From an uncultured Phycisphaerales bacterium (lineage in GTDB: Bacteria; Planctomycetota; Phycisphaerae; Phycisphaerales; UBA1924): 64,000 nucleotides of DNA. Positions 1-7,497 of the stretch are shown here, one piece after another; within the stretch, counting starts at the first letter, position 1; each line of letters opens with the position of its first letter. The stretch lies in assembly GCA_903929885.1 (NCBI GenBank), contig CAIYWI010000062.1, forward strand, positions 1-64,000, in the 5' to 3' direction. The notes under the pieces were generated by a model. The model made no database searches. It saw only the letters and a list, made by a program, of their open reading frames with translations, and was not told where the DNA came from. The translations under genes and the position numbers were made by a program.

Positions 1-2
1 AC

Positions 3-128
3 GGGAGCAGGCTCACCATCAAAGTTGAATGCGCCAACTCCCATTATTTTGTGCAGTGCTCGGTTGATCTTTCAGACGGTAAAATCGAGTACAGGCGAGA
101 TAGGGTGTGTGTGACGTCCACGATGTGA
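3..128 (+). CDS. C-terminal fragment of an unknown protein
   Basis: An open frame enters from the window edge and stops at TGA 126-128. Its roughly 41 visible residues alternate hydrophobic and polar positions (LTIKVEC, YFVQCSVDL, KIEYRRDRV), which suggests a beta-strand-rich C terminus. Function cannot be assigned. The first 160 bases are clearly richer in A and T than the rest of the window, so this could be the end of an acquired or atypical gene. A second frame is also open to base 114 but gives a less protein-like translation. Confidence is low because the upstream part is missing. Confidence 0.35.
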   Translation, partial: GSRLTIKVECANSHYFVQCSVDLSDGKIEYRRDRVCVTSTM

Positions 129-311
129 ATCTACCTAGTGGTCTGAGTCAGAACAATGTTGACAATGGCGCAACCGGCGAGGTGGGCGGTGCGGATCTCC
201 TACAAAGGAGCTTCGCATGGGCAGACCTCTGGTCGAATTGACGTTGACCGACGATGTGTTCCGTCCCCCCAACGCGCTGGGCGCAAGCGTGGCGGCCGTG
301 CGTCCTCCCCC

Positions 312-1619
312 TCACGCCGGGCACGCCTTGGCAAGGTCCACCGTGGCTCCGGGGCTGTCCACCGCGAGGCCGCCCGTCGCGGCGTCGCCCACCGCCAGGC
401 TCATCGCCCGCAGCTCGCGGATCAGGTGGGCCAGCTCGCCCCGCACGGGCGCGGTGAAGATCATCGCCTCGTCGCTGATGGGGTGGCGGATGCCCAGCGT
501 GCAGGCGTGCAGCGCCTGAACGTCCATCAGCTCGCGCCCCGAGACGTCGTGGAAGGGCCGGCCGCCGTACATGTCGTCGCCCACGATCGGCCAGCCCAGG
601 TGCGAGAGGTGCACGCGGATCTGGTGCGTGCGGCCCGTCTTGAGCTCGAGCTCCACCAGCGTGAAGTGCGTCGTGTCGGTCGGGCCGCCGTGGCGAGGGC
701 CCTTGAGGAAGCGATCGTCGATGCGATACCGCTCCCGCACGCGGCAGATCGTCACGGCGTTCTTGCCCAGCTCGTCGTGCCGCACCACCGTCTTCTCCCG
801 GTACCCCTTTTCGCGCGAGGGGTGGGGGCCCAGGGGCAGGTCGATCACCTGCACGTTGGGCTCGACCTTGCCGTGCACCACCGCGATGTACCGCTTGTCC
901 ACTCGCCGGTGCTCGAACTGATGCCCCAGCTTCCAGTGCGCCTCGTTGCGCTTCGCGAAGACGATGCAGCCGCTCGTGTTGCGGTCGAGCCGGTGCACCA
1001 CGCCGGGCCGCGCGAACTCCTTGCCCACCGCCGACAGCTCGCCCCCGGTCGCCGAGCGGTGGCGGAAGTGGTACGCCAACGCGTTCACCAGCGTGCCGTG
1101 CAGGTTCGAGCGGGCCGGGTGCACGATGATGTCCGGCGGCTTGTTGAGCACCAGCATGTGCTCGTCCTCGAAGAGAATGTCGAGGGGGATGTCCTCGGGC
1201 GGGATCTCCCCGCTCGGCGGCGGCGGCACCACCACCTCGACCACGTCGCCCTGACGCAGCACCGTCGAGGCCTTGGGGATCCGCTGGTTCACCAGCACGC
1301 CCCCCTCGTCGATGAGCCGCTGGAGCTGCGTGCGGCTCATGAACGTGATGCGGTCGGTCAGATATCGGTCCAGCCGCTTCTGCAAGTCGCGACGCAGCGA
1401 GAAGACGACGCGACGAAGCTCCTCGTCGTCCTCGAGGCCGGCCTCCGCCGCGGCGTCGAGGGCCTTGCGCATCGCCTCGCCGTCGACGGCCCCGCCGGGC
1501 AGGATGAAGCCGCTGGCGAAGGCGACGTCCGCCGCGTCGTCATCGGCGGGTGACGGCGTGCGCTGGGGGCGTTGCGACTTAGCACCCCGCTGCGGGTGGA
1601 ATGGACCGGCGGGAGACAT
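312..1619 (-). CDS. RluD-family 23S rRNA pseudouridine synthase
   Basis: This enzyme should isomerise specific uridines in large-subunit rRNA to pseudouridine. The 435-residue protein has an S4-like RNA-binding segment at about residues 80-130 (QLQRLIDEGGVLVNQR). The RluA/RluD catalytic domain follows, with HRLDRNTSG at about residues 208-216 carrying the catalytic Asp, and then GRTHQIRVHL and GWPIVGDDMYGG. An N-terminal extension of some 75 residues precedes the S4 part and is longer than in E. coli RluD. The ATG at 1619 has no obvious Shine-Dalgarno sequence, so the true start could be a little downstream. RluC and RluB cannot be excluded as closest relatives, but S4 plus HRLD fits RluD best. 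A second, S4-less family member lies at 51519-52310. Confidence 0.92.
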   Translation of the reverse strand: MSPAGPFHPQRGAKSQRPQRTPSPADDDAADVAFASGFILPGGAVDGEAMRKALDAAAEAGLEDDEELRRVVFSLRRDLQKRLDRYLTDRITFMSRTQLQRLIDEGGVLVNQRIPKASTVLRQGDVVEVVVPPPPSGEIPPEDIPLDILFEDEHMLVLNKPPDIIVHPARSNLHGTLVNALAYHFRHRSATGGELSAVGKEFARPGVVHRLDRNTSGCIVFAKRNEAHWKLGHQFEHRRVDKRYIAVVHGKVEPNVQVIDLPLGPHPSREKGYREKTVVRHDELGKNAVTICRVRERYRIDDRFLKGPRHGGPTDTTHFTLVELELKTGRTHQIRVHLSHLGWPIVGDDMYGGRPFHDVSGRELMDVQALHACTLGIRHPISDEAMIFTAPVRGELAHLIRELRAMSLAVGDAATGGLAVDSPGATVDLAKACPA

Positions 1620-1671
1620 GGATCAGACCGACTCGGGGACCACGACCTGGTCCGTTCGTGACGCCGCGGGC

Positions 1672-2526
1672 TTACTTGGGGGCGGCGGGTTCGGCGGGCG
1701 GAACGACGGGCTGCGGGGCCACCGGCTGAGCGGGCGTCGACTCGGGCGTGGCTCCGGGCTCGACCTTCACCGGCTCGAGGTTCATCGTGCTCGGCGTGGC
1801 GGCCGGGGCGGGCTCCGCTTCGGCGATGGTGGGCAGTTCGGCCTTGGGGAGCAGGGCGGGCACGTTGGCGAGCGAGTCGATGGATGCCGCCCTGTCCTTG
1901 GCGATGGTGCCCTGCATGGCCAGGGTGGTGCTCGCGGTCATCTGCTCGACCTGGGCGTAGAGCGTCTTGGCCTTGGCGAAGTCGCGTTCGCACTCGGCGA
2001 TGGCGGCGAGGCCGAAGGTGGCGCCCACCGCAAAGACGCGGCGGGCGGGGTCGGTGCCGGCCTCGGCCGCCACCTGCGTATAGAGGTCGGAGGCCTTGGC
2101 GAGGTATTCCTTGCGGACGTCAGGGGTCAGCAGGTCGTCGGCGTTCTCGAGCTTGCCCTCGGCGTCGATCTTGGCGCCCGCCTTCACGCCCCGGCGGACC
2201 GCGCTCAGGTAGAGGTCGGCGGCTTCAAGGCGGGCGAGGATGCCCACCGAACGGGTGGAGCCCACGGTCTGGGCGACGGCGGCGACGCTCTCGGGGCTGG
2301 CCCCGTCGGCACCGGCGCGGACGGCCTCGAACTCCTCGAAGGCCTGGTCGACCTTTTGGGCCTGCTGGGTGTCCCACCAGCGCTTGGCGGTGGTGCCGCC
2401 GCCGGCGAGGGCGACCAGCAGCAGGATCCAGACCCCGTAGGTGCGGAGGAACTCGATGAAGTCTTCGTTCAGCCGGCTCTCTTCAAGGCCGGCGCGTTCG
2501 CGAATCTGGGCTTGCCGTTGGTCCAT
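1672..2526 (-). CDS. YfgM-like single-pass membrane protein with TPR-type helices
   Basis: I start this 284-residue protein at the ATG at 2526 because a GGAAGGA Shine-Dalgarno sequence lies 4 nt upstream. An in-frame start 72 nt further up lacks one. A short cytoplasmic N terminus is followed by one membrane segment at about residues 30-52 (WILLLVALAGGG) and then alpha-helical repeats rich in Ala, Leu and Tyr. That is the layout of the YfgM/TPR_21 family, periplasmic chaperone-like proteins associated with the secretion translocon. The last 60 residues are Pro- and Ala-rich and probably disordered. The assignment rests on architecture, not on a diagnostic motif. Confidence 0.82.
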   Translation of the reverse strand: MDQRQAQIRERAGLEESRLNEDFIEFLRTYGVWILLLVALAGGGTTAKRWWDTQQAQKVDQAFEEFEAVRAGADGASPESVAAVAQTVGSTRSVGILARLEAADLYLSAVRRGVKAGAKIDAEGKLENADDLLTPDVRKEYLAKASDLYTQVAAEAGTDPARRVFAVGATFGLAAIAECERDFAKAKTLYAQVEQMTASTTLAMQGTIAKDRAASIDSLANVPALLPKAELPTIAEAEPAPAATPSTMNLEPVKVEPGATPESTPAQPVAPQPVVPPAEPAAPK

Positions 2527-2705
2527 GGGATCCTTCCAAGTGCGAGGATCACCATGATAGGGGCGGGGCGGCTCTCGCGTCGGGGGTCGGGCGGTCACGG
2601 GGCGGCGGCCGGTGGTCGGCGGTCATGCTGGTCGAGCGGCGGATCGCCGAGGTCGAAGAGGCGCACAAACCACGCTCGAAGCACGCGTTGACGCGCCGGG
2701 GCCTG

Positions 2706-2711
2706 TATACT
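2706..2711 (+). promoter_or_regulatory. Possible -10 element for speA in a 409-nt gap
   Basis: The 409 nt between the YfgM-like gene and speA hold no convincing gene. TATACT at 2706-2711 is a near-consensus -10 hexamer, and transcription from it would give a 5' leader of about 220 nt. No -35 element lies at a proper distance: TTGACG at 2688 is only 12 nt away. The same TATACT in a similar GC-rich setting occurs upstream of the FHA gene, at 53643. No riboswitch could be recognised in the leader. Confidence 0.3.
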
Positions 2712-2935
2712 CATGGCGTGGACACCGGGCCGAGCGCGCAAAGGGTGGCGCGACGTGCAACGGATCGGCGTTAGCGCGTCCGAGCACGAGCCATGCGTCG
2801 GGTCGCCGCGGTGGAGCGGCACGTTTCCCGGACGCCGGTGGGTCGCAGGGCATGATCCGGCCGCAAGGCTCCTTCATCAACCGCGATGGAGTCGACCGGG
2901 CCGCGAGGTCGCCCGAATCACAGACTGTTCACGAG

Positions 2936-4936
2936 ATGGCCACCATTTCAGCACGCACGTCGTTCCTTCACGGGCAGTGGACCGCTTCGGATTCGGCGCA
3001 GCTCTACGGCATCGCCGACTGGGGCAAGGGCTATGTCTCGTTCAACGCCGCGGGCAACGCCACGGTGCTCCCGACCAAGGACCCCTCGAAGCAGATCGAC
3101 CTGCACGAGGTGGTGCAGGGGCTCAAGGAGCGAGGCGTTCACACGCCGGTGCTGCTGCGCTTCAACGACCTCCTGGCGCACCGGCTCAAGGAGATCCGCA
3201 AGGCCTTCGACGACGCCATCGCCGACCAGGGCTACCAAGGGCCCTACTCGTGCGTCTATCCGATCAAGGTGAACCAGCAGCGCCACATCTGCGAGCAGAT
3301 CGCGAGCCTGGCGGTCGACCTCAACTTCGGTCTCGAGGCGGGCAGCAAGCCCGAGCTGCTGGCGGTGCTGGGGCTTTCGGCGGTGGCGGGGGGCCCCGGC
3401 GTCAACGGGATGCCCATCATCTGCAACGGCTTCAAGGACAGCGAGTTCATCGAGACGGTGACGCTGGCGACCAAGCTGGGCCGCAACATCATCCCCGTGG
3501 TCGAGAAGTTCAGTGAGCTTGAACTGGTGGTCAAGCACGCCAAGGCGTACAACGTGCGGCCCAAGATCGGCCTTCGCGTGAAGCTCTCGGCCCGCGGCGC
3601 GGGCCGCTGGGAGGGCTCGGCGGGCGTCCGCAGCAAGTTCGGCCTCTTCGTGAGCGAGGTGCTCAAGGCCGTCGAGTATCTCAAGCAGCACGGGATGCTC
3701 GACTGCCTCAACCTGATCCACTGCCACGTCGGGAGCCAGCTCTACGACATTCGCGTCCTCAAGAACGCCATCAACGAGCTGACGCACGTCTACTGCGAGC
3801 TCCACAAGATGGGCGCGGGCCTGACGATGCTCGACATCGGCGGGGGCATGGGCGTCGACTACGACGGCAGCCAGTCGGCTTGGTCGAGCTCGATCAACTA
3901 TTCGGTCGCCGAGTACGCGGCGGACGTCGTCTACCGCATCAAGAGCGTCTGCGACGACGCGGGCGTGCCCCACCCGATGATCCTCAGCGAGTCGGGCCGC
4001 GCCATGGTGGCCTATTCGAGCGTGCTGGTGATGGACGTGCTGGGCACCAGCCGCTTCGAGTCTGATCCCGACATGCCCGCCATCGAGGCGGCCATGAAGC
4101 GGGAGACCGAAAAAGGCGGCGATGTGCCTCAGCCCCTCAAGGACCTCCTCGACTGCTACCGCAACCTCGGGGATCGCAACACCACCGAGTGCTTCCACGA
4201 CGCGACGCAGGCCCGCGACGAGGCGATGAGCCTCTTCAGTCTCGGCTACATGAGTCTCGAGATGCGGGCCGCCACCGAGCAGCTCTTCTGGGCCATTGGC
4301 CACAAGATCATCGCGCTCTGCGGCCGCAAGGGCGAGCTGCCCGAGGACTTCGAGGCCCTGCCCGAGCTCCTCTCCGACATCTACTTCTGCAACTTCTCGC
4401 TCTTCCAGAGCATGCCCGACTCGTGGGCCATCGACCAGCTCTTCCCCATCTGCCCCATCCACCGCCTCAACGAGCAGCCCACCCGCCGGGCCATCCTCGC
4501 CGACATCACCTGCGATTCCGACGGCAAGATCGACCACTTCGTCGACAAGCGCGTCGACAAGAAGTGTCTCGAACTGCACGAGGTCCGCGACCTGCCGGGC
4601 GAGGCCGCGGGCGTCGAGCCGTATTATGTCGGCGTCTTCCTGCTGGGCGCGTATCAGGAGATCCTGGGCGACCTGCACAACCTCCTGGGCGACACGCACG
4701 CGGTGCACCTGAGCATCGACGAAAGCGGCGCGTGGGAGATCGAGGAGGTCATCGAGGGCGACACGGTCGAGGAAGTGCTCAAGTACGTGCAGTACGACCC
4801 CGAGGACCTCAAGCGGGCCATGCGACTCGACATCGAGGCCGCCTGCCGCCAGGGGCGGATCACGCTTGCCGAGGGCAAGAGCCTGCTCAAGTTCTACGAC
4901 GACGGCCTCGAGGGGTACACGTACCTCGAGGAGTGA
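2936..4936 (+). CDS. speA: Biosynthetic arginine decarboxylase
   Basis: SpeA decarboxylates L-arginine to agmatine with pyridoxal phosphate, the first step of the agmatine route to putrescine. The 666-residue length from ATG 2936 matches the family (E. coli 658). The N-terminal part contains VYPIKVNQ with the PLP-binding lysine, then LEAGSKPELLAVL and ICNGFKD. The middle has KSKFGL-type and HCHVGSQL motifs and the glycine-rich LDIGGGMGVDYDG that binds the cofactor phosphate. The substrate-binding region FHDATQARDEA and the C-terminal barrel are intact. The reading frame extends upstream to 2612, but homology begins near 2936. No clear Shine-Dalgarno sequence precedes that ATG, so the start is a homology-based choice. 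The gene looks monocistronic. Confidence 0.95.
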   Translation: MATISARTSFLHGQWTASDSAQLYGIADWGKGYVSFNAAGNATVLPTKDPSKQIDLHEVVQGLKERGVHTPVLLRFNDLLAHRLKEIRKAFDDAIADQGYQGPYSCVYPIKVNQQRHICEQIASLAVDLNFGLEAGSKPELLAVLGLSAVAGGPGVNGMPIICNGFKDSEFIETVTLATKLGRNIIPVVEKFSELELVVKHAKAYNVRPKIGLRVKLSARGAGRWEGSAGVRSKFGLFVSEVLKAVEYLKQHGMLDCLNLIHCHVGSQLYDIRVLKNAINELTHVYCELHKMGAGLTMLDIGGGMGVDYDGSQSAWSSSINYSVAEYAADVVYRIKSVCDDAGVPHPMILSESGRAMVAYSSVLVMDVLGTSRFESDPDMPAIEAAMKRETEKGGDVPQPLKDLLDCYRNLGDRNTTECFHDATQARDEAMSLFSLGYMSLEMRAATEQLFWAIGHKIIALCGRKGELPEDFEALPELLSDIYFCNFSLFQSMPDSWAIDQLFPICPIHRLNEQPTRRAILADITCDSDGKIDHFVDKRVDKKCLELHEVRDLPGEAAGVEPYYVGVFLLGAYQEILGDLHNLLGDTHAVHLSIDESGAWEIEEVIEGDTVEEVLKYVQYDPEDLKRAMRLDIEAACRQGRITLAEGKSLLKFYDDGLEGYTYLEE

Positions 4937-4965
4937 GCGACGGTTCGCCGACGTCTCGATTCGCG

Positions 4966-5736
4966 ATGTTCCCCTCCCCGCCCCGAAGTCTCTCCCTTGC
5001 CGGCTTCGTCCCGGCTGTCGACGCGCCGTGGGGCGAGTCGGCCCGCGATGTCATCGAGTGGGCCGGTGCCCGGGGCGTTCGTCGCATCCACCTCGATGCC
5101 ACGTGCCAGGGCATCCGGCCGCGTGAACTCGACCGTTCCGCCCGGCGAGACGTGGCATCGCTTCTCCGGCGGCTCCGCCTTGGGCTCGGCGGCATCGAGG
5201 CGTGGATTCCACCCGACCACTTCGCCGACGCACGCCATGTCGATCGCGCCTTGGCCGCGGCTGTGGGGGCGTGCCAACTGGCCGGCGAACTCGCCTCGCT
5301 GGGCGCGTGCGATCAGCGGCCGGCAGTGAGCCTGCACCTCTCGTCAGCCACGTCGCCGGCCGTCAGGAGGTCGCTGGCGGCGGCCGCCGATGCCGCGGGC
5401 GTGATCGTCGCCGACCACCAGTGGCCACCGTCCGAGTCGATGACGCCCGGGAGCCCGATCGGCGTGGGGTTCGATCCCGCGGCGGTGCTGATGGCCGGTG
5501 AGTCCGACCCGTGCCGGGCCTTGGCCGGCATTGGTCGAAGCGTGGTTTCGGTGCGGTTGTCGGATCTGTCGTCGCTGGGCCGCGTGCCGCCGGGGGAAGG
5601 GCGGTTGGACGTGCTGGCCTACGAGGTGGCCGTCACGACATCCGTGCCCGGCGCGTGCCTCGTGGTCGATTCGAGGGGCATGGGTCGAGACGCGCTGCTC
5701 CGATTGCCGCCGATGGCCGCGCCGACGGCGGACTGA
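4966..5736 (+). CDS. Probable sugar-phosphate isomerase/epimerase-like TIM-barrel protein
   Basis: This 256-residue reading frame starts 29 nt after speA and ends 36 nt before the SDR gene. Its sequence fits the xylose isomerase-like/AP endonuclease 2 fold: an opening GFVPAVDAPW strand, Ala-rich helices, a late strand VVSVRLSDL and the loop RVPPGEGRLDVLAYE. The comparable loop in epimerases carries metal or substrate contacts. I do not see the full set of Glu, His and Asp metal ligands, so catalysis is uncertain. The ATG at 4966 has no Shine-Dalgarno sequence. Substrate is unknown, and the link to polyamine metabolism is only positional. Confidence 0.6.
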   Translation: MFPSPPRSLSLAGFVPAVDAPWGESARDVIEWAGARGVRRIHLDATCQGIRPRELDRSARRDVASLLRRLRLGLGGIEAWIPPDHFADARHVDRALAAAVGACQLAGELASLGACDQRPAVSLHLSSATSPAVRRSLAAAADAAGVIVADHQWPPSESMTPGSPIGVGFDPAAVLMAGESDPCRALAGIGRSVVSVRLSDLSSLGRVPPGEGRLDVLAYEVAVTTSVPGACLVVDSRGMGRDALLRLPPMAAPTAD

Positions 5737-5757
5737 CCGGCGTGCCCGCGTGCGCCG

Positions 5758-5763
5758 TACCCT
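5758..5763 (+). promoter_or_regulatory. TANNNT -10 element at the SDR start (leaderless candidate)
   Basis: TACCCT ends 9 nt before the ATG at 5773, which has no Shine-Dalgarno sequence. Transcription would begin at or within 2-3 nt of the start codon. Confidence 0.45.
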
Positions 5764-5772
5764 CGCCCTGAC

Positions 5773-6561
5773 ATGTCCACCCATCACGCAGGAACATCAC
5801 TTCGAGGCCGCGTCGCGATCGTCACCGGCGCGTCCGCGGGCATCGGCGAGGCCATCGCCCGCTCCTTCCACGCCCAAGGCGCCTCGCTCGTGCTCAATGC
5901 GCGGCGTGCCGAGCGGCTCAAGGCCGTGGGCGACTCGCTGCCCGGAGCAACGTGCGTGGCGGGCGATGCGGCCGAACTGTCGGTGATCGGTTCCATGCTC
6001 GACGGCGCGAAGGCCGCCTTCGGACGCGAGGCCGATCTGGTGGTGGTGAACGCCGGGCGGGGGCTGAACGGTTCGGTCATCACCTCCGACACGCAGGCAT
6101 GGGAGGAGATGGTCCGCACCAACGTGCTGGGTGCGGCGAGGCTCATCCGCGAGGCCGGCGTTCGCATGACGGCGGCGTCGAACGGTCGAAGCGGAGCCGA
6201 CGTGCTGGTGGCCCCGCGCGACATCATCGTGATCGGCTCGATCGTGGGGCGTCACGTGTCGCCTTTTTCGTCGATGTACGGGGGCACGAAGTTCGCGGTG
6301 CACGGCATGGTCGAGGGCGTGAGGCGCGAACTGGCCCCCAAGGGCGTGCGGGTGTCGCTGATTGCGCCCGGGTTTGTCGTCTCCGAGTTCCAGGGCGTTG
6401 CGGGCTACGACCCCAAGTGGGTCGACGACGTGTTCCAGCGGATCGGTCCGCCGCTGGTGCCCGACGACGTGGCGAGGACCGTCTCGTTCATCGCGTCGCA
6501 ACCCGCGGGCGTGCACGTGGGCGACATCGTCATTCGTCCGACACGACAGGACTACCCCTGA
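5773..6561 (+). CDS. SDR-family oxidoreductase
   Basis: This is a 262-residue classical short-chain dehydrogenase/reductase, expected to be a soluble NAD(P)-dependent oxidoreductase. The Rossmann motif TGASAGIGEA lies at residues 16-25, and the N-A-G structural motif is VVNAGRG. A catalytic Ser sits in the VIGSIVGR strand and the catalytic pair in YGGTKFAVHG. The PG segment IAPGFVVSEFQGVAGYD follows, where specificity loops vary. The substrate cannot be told; length and motifs fit YdfG/SerDH-like SDRs. It ends 5 nt before ribF and is probably co-transcribed with it. Confidence 0.9.
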   Translation: MSTHHAGTSLRGRVAIVTGASAGIGEAIARSFHAQGASLVLNARRAERLKAVGDSLPGATCVAGDAAELSVIGSMLDGAKAAFGREADLVVVNAGRGLNGSVITSDTQAWEEMVRTNVLGAARLIREAGVRMTAASNGRSGADVLVAPRDIIVIGSIVGRHVSPFSSMYGGTKFAVHGMVEGVRRELAPKGVRVSLIAPGFVVSEFQGVAGYDPKWVDDVFQRIGPPLVPDDVARTVSFIASQPAGVHVGDIVIRPTRQDYP

Positions 6562-6566
6562 ACAGG

Positions 6567-7481
6567 ATGGCCCCTGACATGCCCACCGCGGTCTGCATCG
6601 GCAACTTCGACGGCGTGCACGTGGGGCACGAGGCCATCACGCGTGCGGCGAGGCGACTGGTCGGCCCCTCGGGACGAGTCGTCGCGATGGCGTTCGATCC
6701 GCACCCGATCTCGGTGTTGCGGCCCGCGCTCTCGCCCGCTCGCCTCACCACCTTCGAGTCGCGAGCCGAACTGCTCCGCAACGCGGGCGTCGACGAGGTG
6801 GTCCGCCTTGAGCCCACCGCCTCGTTGCTGCAACAGGAGCCCGACGAGTTCCTGCATGCGGTGGTCGCTCGCCACGGCGCGACGCACTTGGTGGAGGGGC
6901 ACGACTTCAGGTTCGGACGCGGCGCGAGGGGAAATCCTCGGACGCTCCGCATCCTGTGCGAGGCGTGGGGACTCGTCGCGGAGATCGTTGCGCCGGTCGA
7001 GATTGACTTGGCCGATCAGCACATCGCGCGGGCGTCAAGCAGTCTGGTCCGCACGCTCGTGGGCGCAGGACGCGTGCAGGATGCCATTCGCGTGCTCGGT
7101 CGACCCTACCGGGTGGAGGGCGAGGTCGTTCAAGGCGATCAGCGAGGCCGCACCATCGGATTCCCGACGGCGAACGTCGCCGCCACCACGATGCTCCCCG
7201 GCGACGGCGTCTACGCGGCGTTGGCCACGCTCCCTGGCGGAGCCACGCACGTGGCGGCTGTCAATGTCGGATCTCGCCCCACGTTCGCCGGCGTCGAGCG
7301 CCGGCTCGAGGCCCACATCATCGATGCTTCACCTCCCGCGGGGTACGGGTGGCATCTCCGACTCGACTTCGTGGCGTGGATCCGCGATCAGGTGCGATTC
7401 GACGGACCGCAGCGATTGGTGAGGCAACTGGCCTCCGACGCGGCCCGCGCGGCCGACTTCGCGCACGCGGCGATGGCCTGA
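6567..7481 (+). CDS. ribF: Bifunctional riboflavin kinase / FAD synthetase
   Basis: RibF phosphorylates riboflavin to FMN and adenylylates FMN to FAD in the cytoplasm. The 304-residue product has both modules. The N-terminal nucleotidyltransferase has CIGNFDGVHVGHEAI and VAMAFDPHPISVL, followed by EGHDFRFGRGARGN. The C-terminal riboflavin kinase has RPYRVEGEVVQGDQRGRTIG, FPTANV and VNVGSRPTF. Length matches the family (about 310). The ATG at 6567 was chosen because the conserved GNFDG motif begins about ten residues in. It follows the SDR gene by 5 nt. Confidence 0.94.
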   Translation: MAPDMPTAVCIGNFDGVHVGHEAITRAARRLVGPSGRVVAMAFDPHPISVLRPALSPARLTTFESRAELLRNAGVDEVVRLEPTASLLQQEPDEFLHAVVARHGATHLVEGHDFRFGRGARGNPRTLRILCEAWGLVAEIVAPVEIDLADQHIARASSSLVRTLVGAGRVQDAIRVLGRPYRVEGEVVQGDQRGRTIGFPTANVAATTMLPGDGVYAALATLPGGATHVAAVNVGSRPTFAGVERRLEAHIIDASPPAGYGWHLRLDFVAWIRDQVRFDGPQRLVRQLASDAARAADFAHAAMA

Positions 7482-7497
7482 ACGGCGCGAGCCCGGC

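Noticed and set aside
2688-2711. TTGACG with TATACT as a complete sigma-70 promoter for speA.
   Set aside because: The spacer is 12 nt, too short for sigma-70. Only the -10 was kept, at low confidence.
2948-4708. Long open frame on the minus strand opposite speA, and similar long antisense frames over other genes (for example 156-1553 +, 10441-12990 -, 13006-15087 -).
   Set aside because: They mirror strongly conserved genes on the other strand, have biased composition (His/Val/Arg/Asp-rich) and no family motifs. They are by-products of high GC content.
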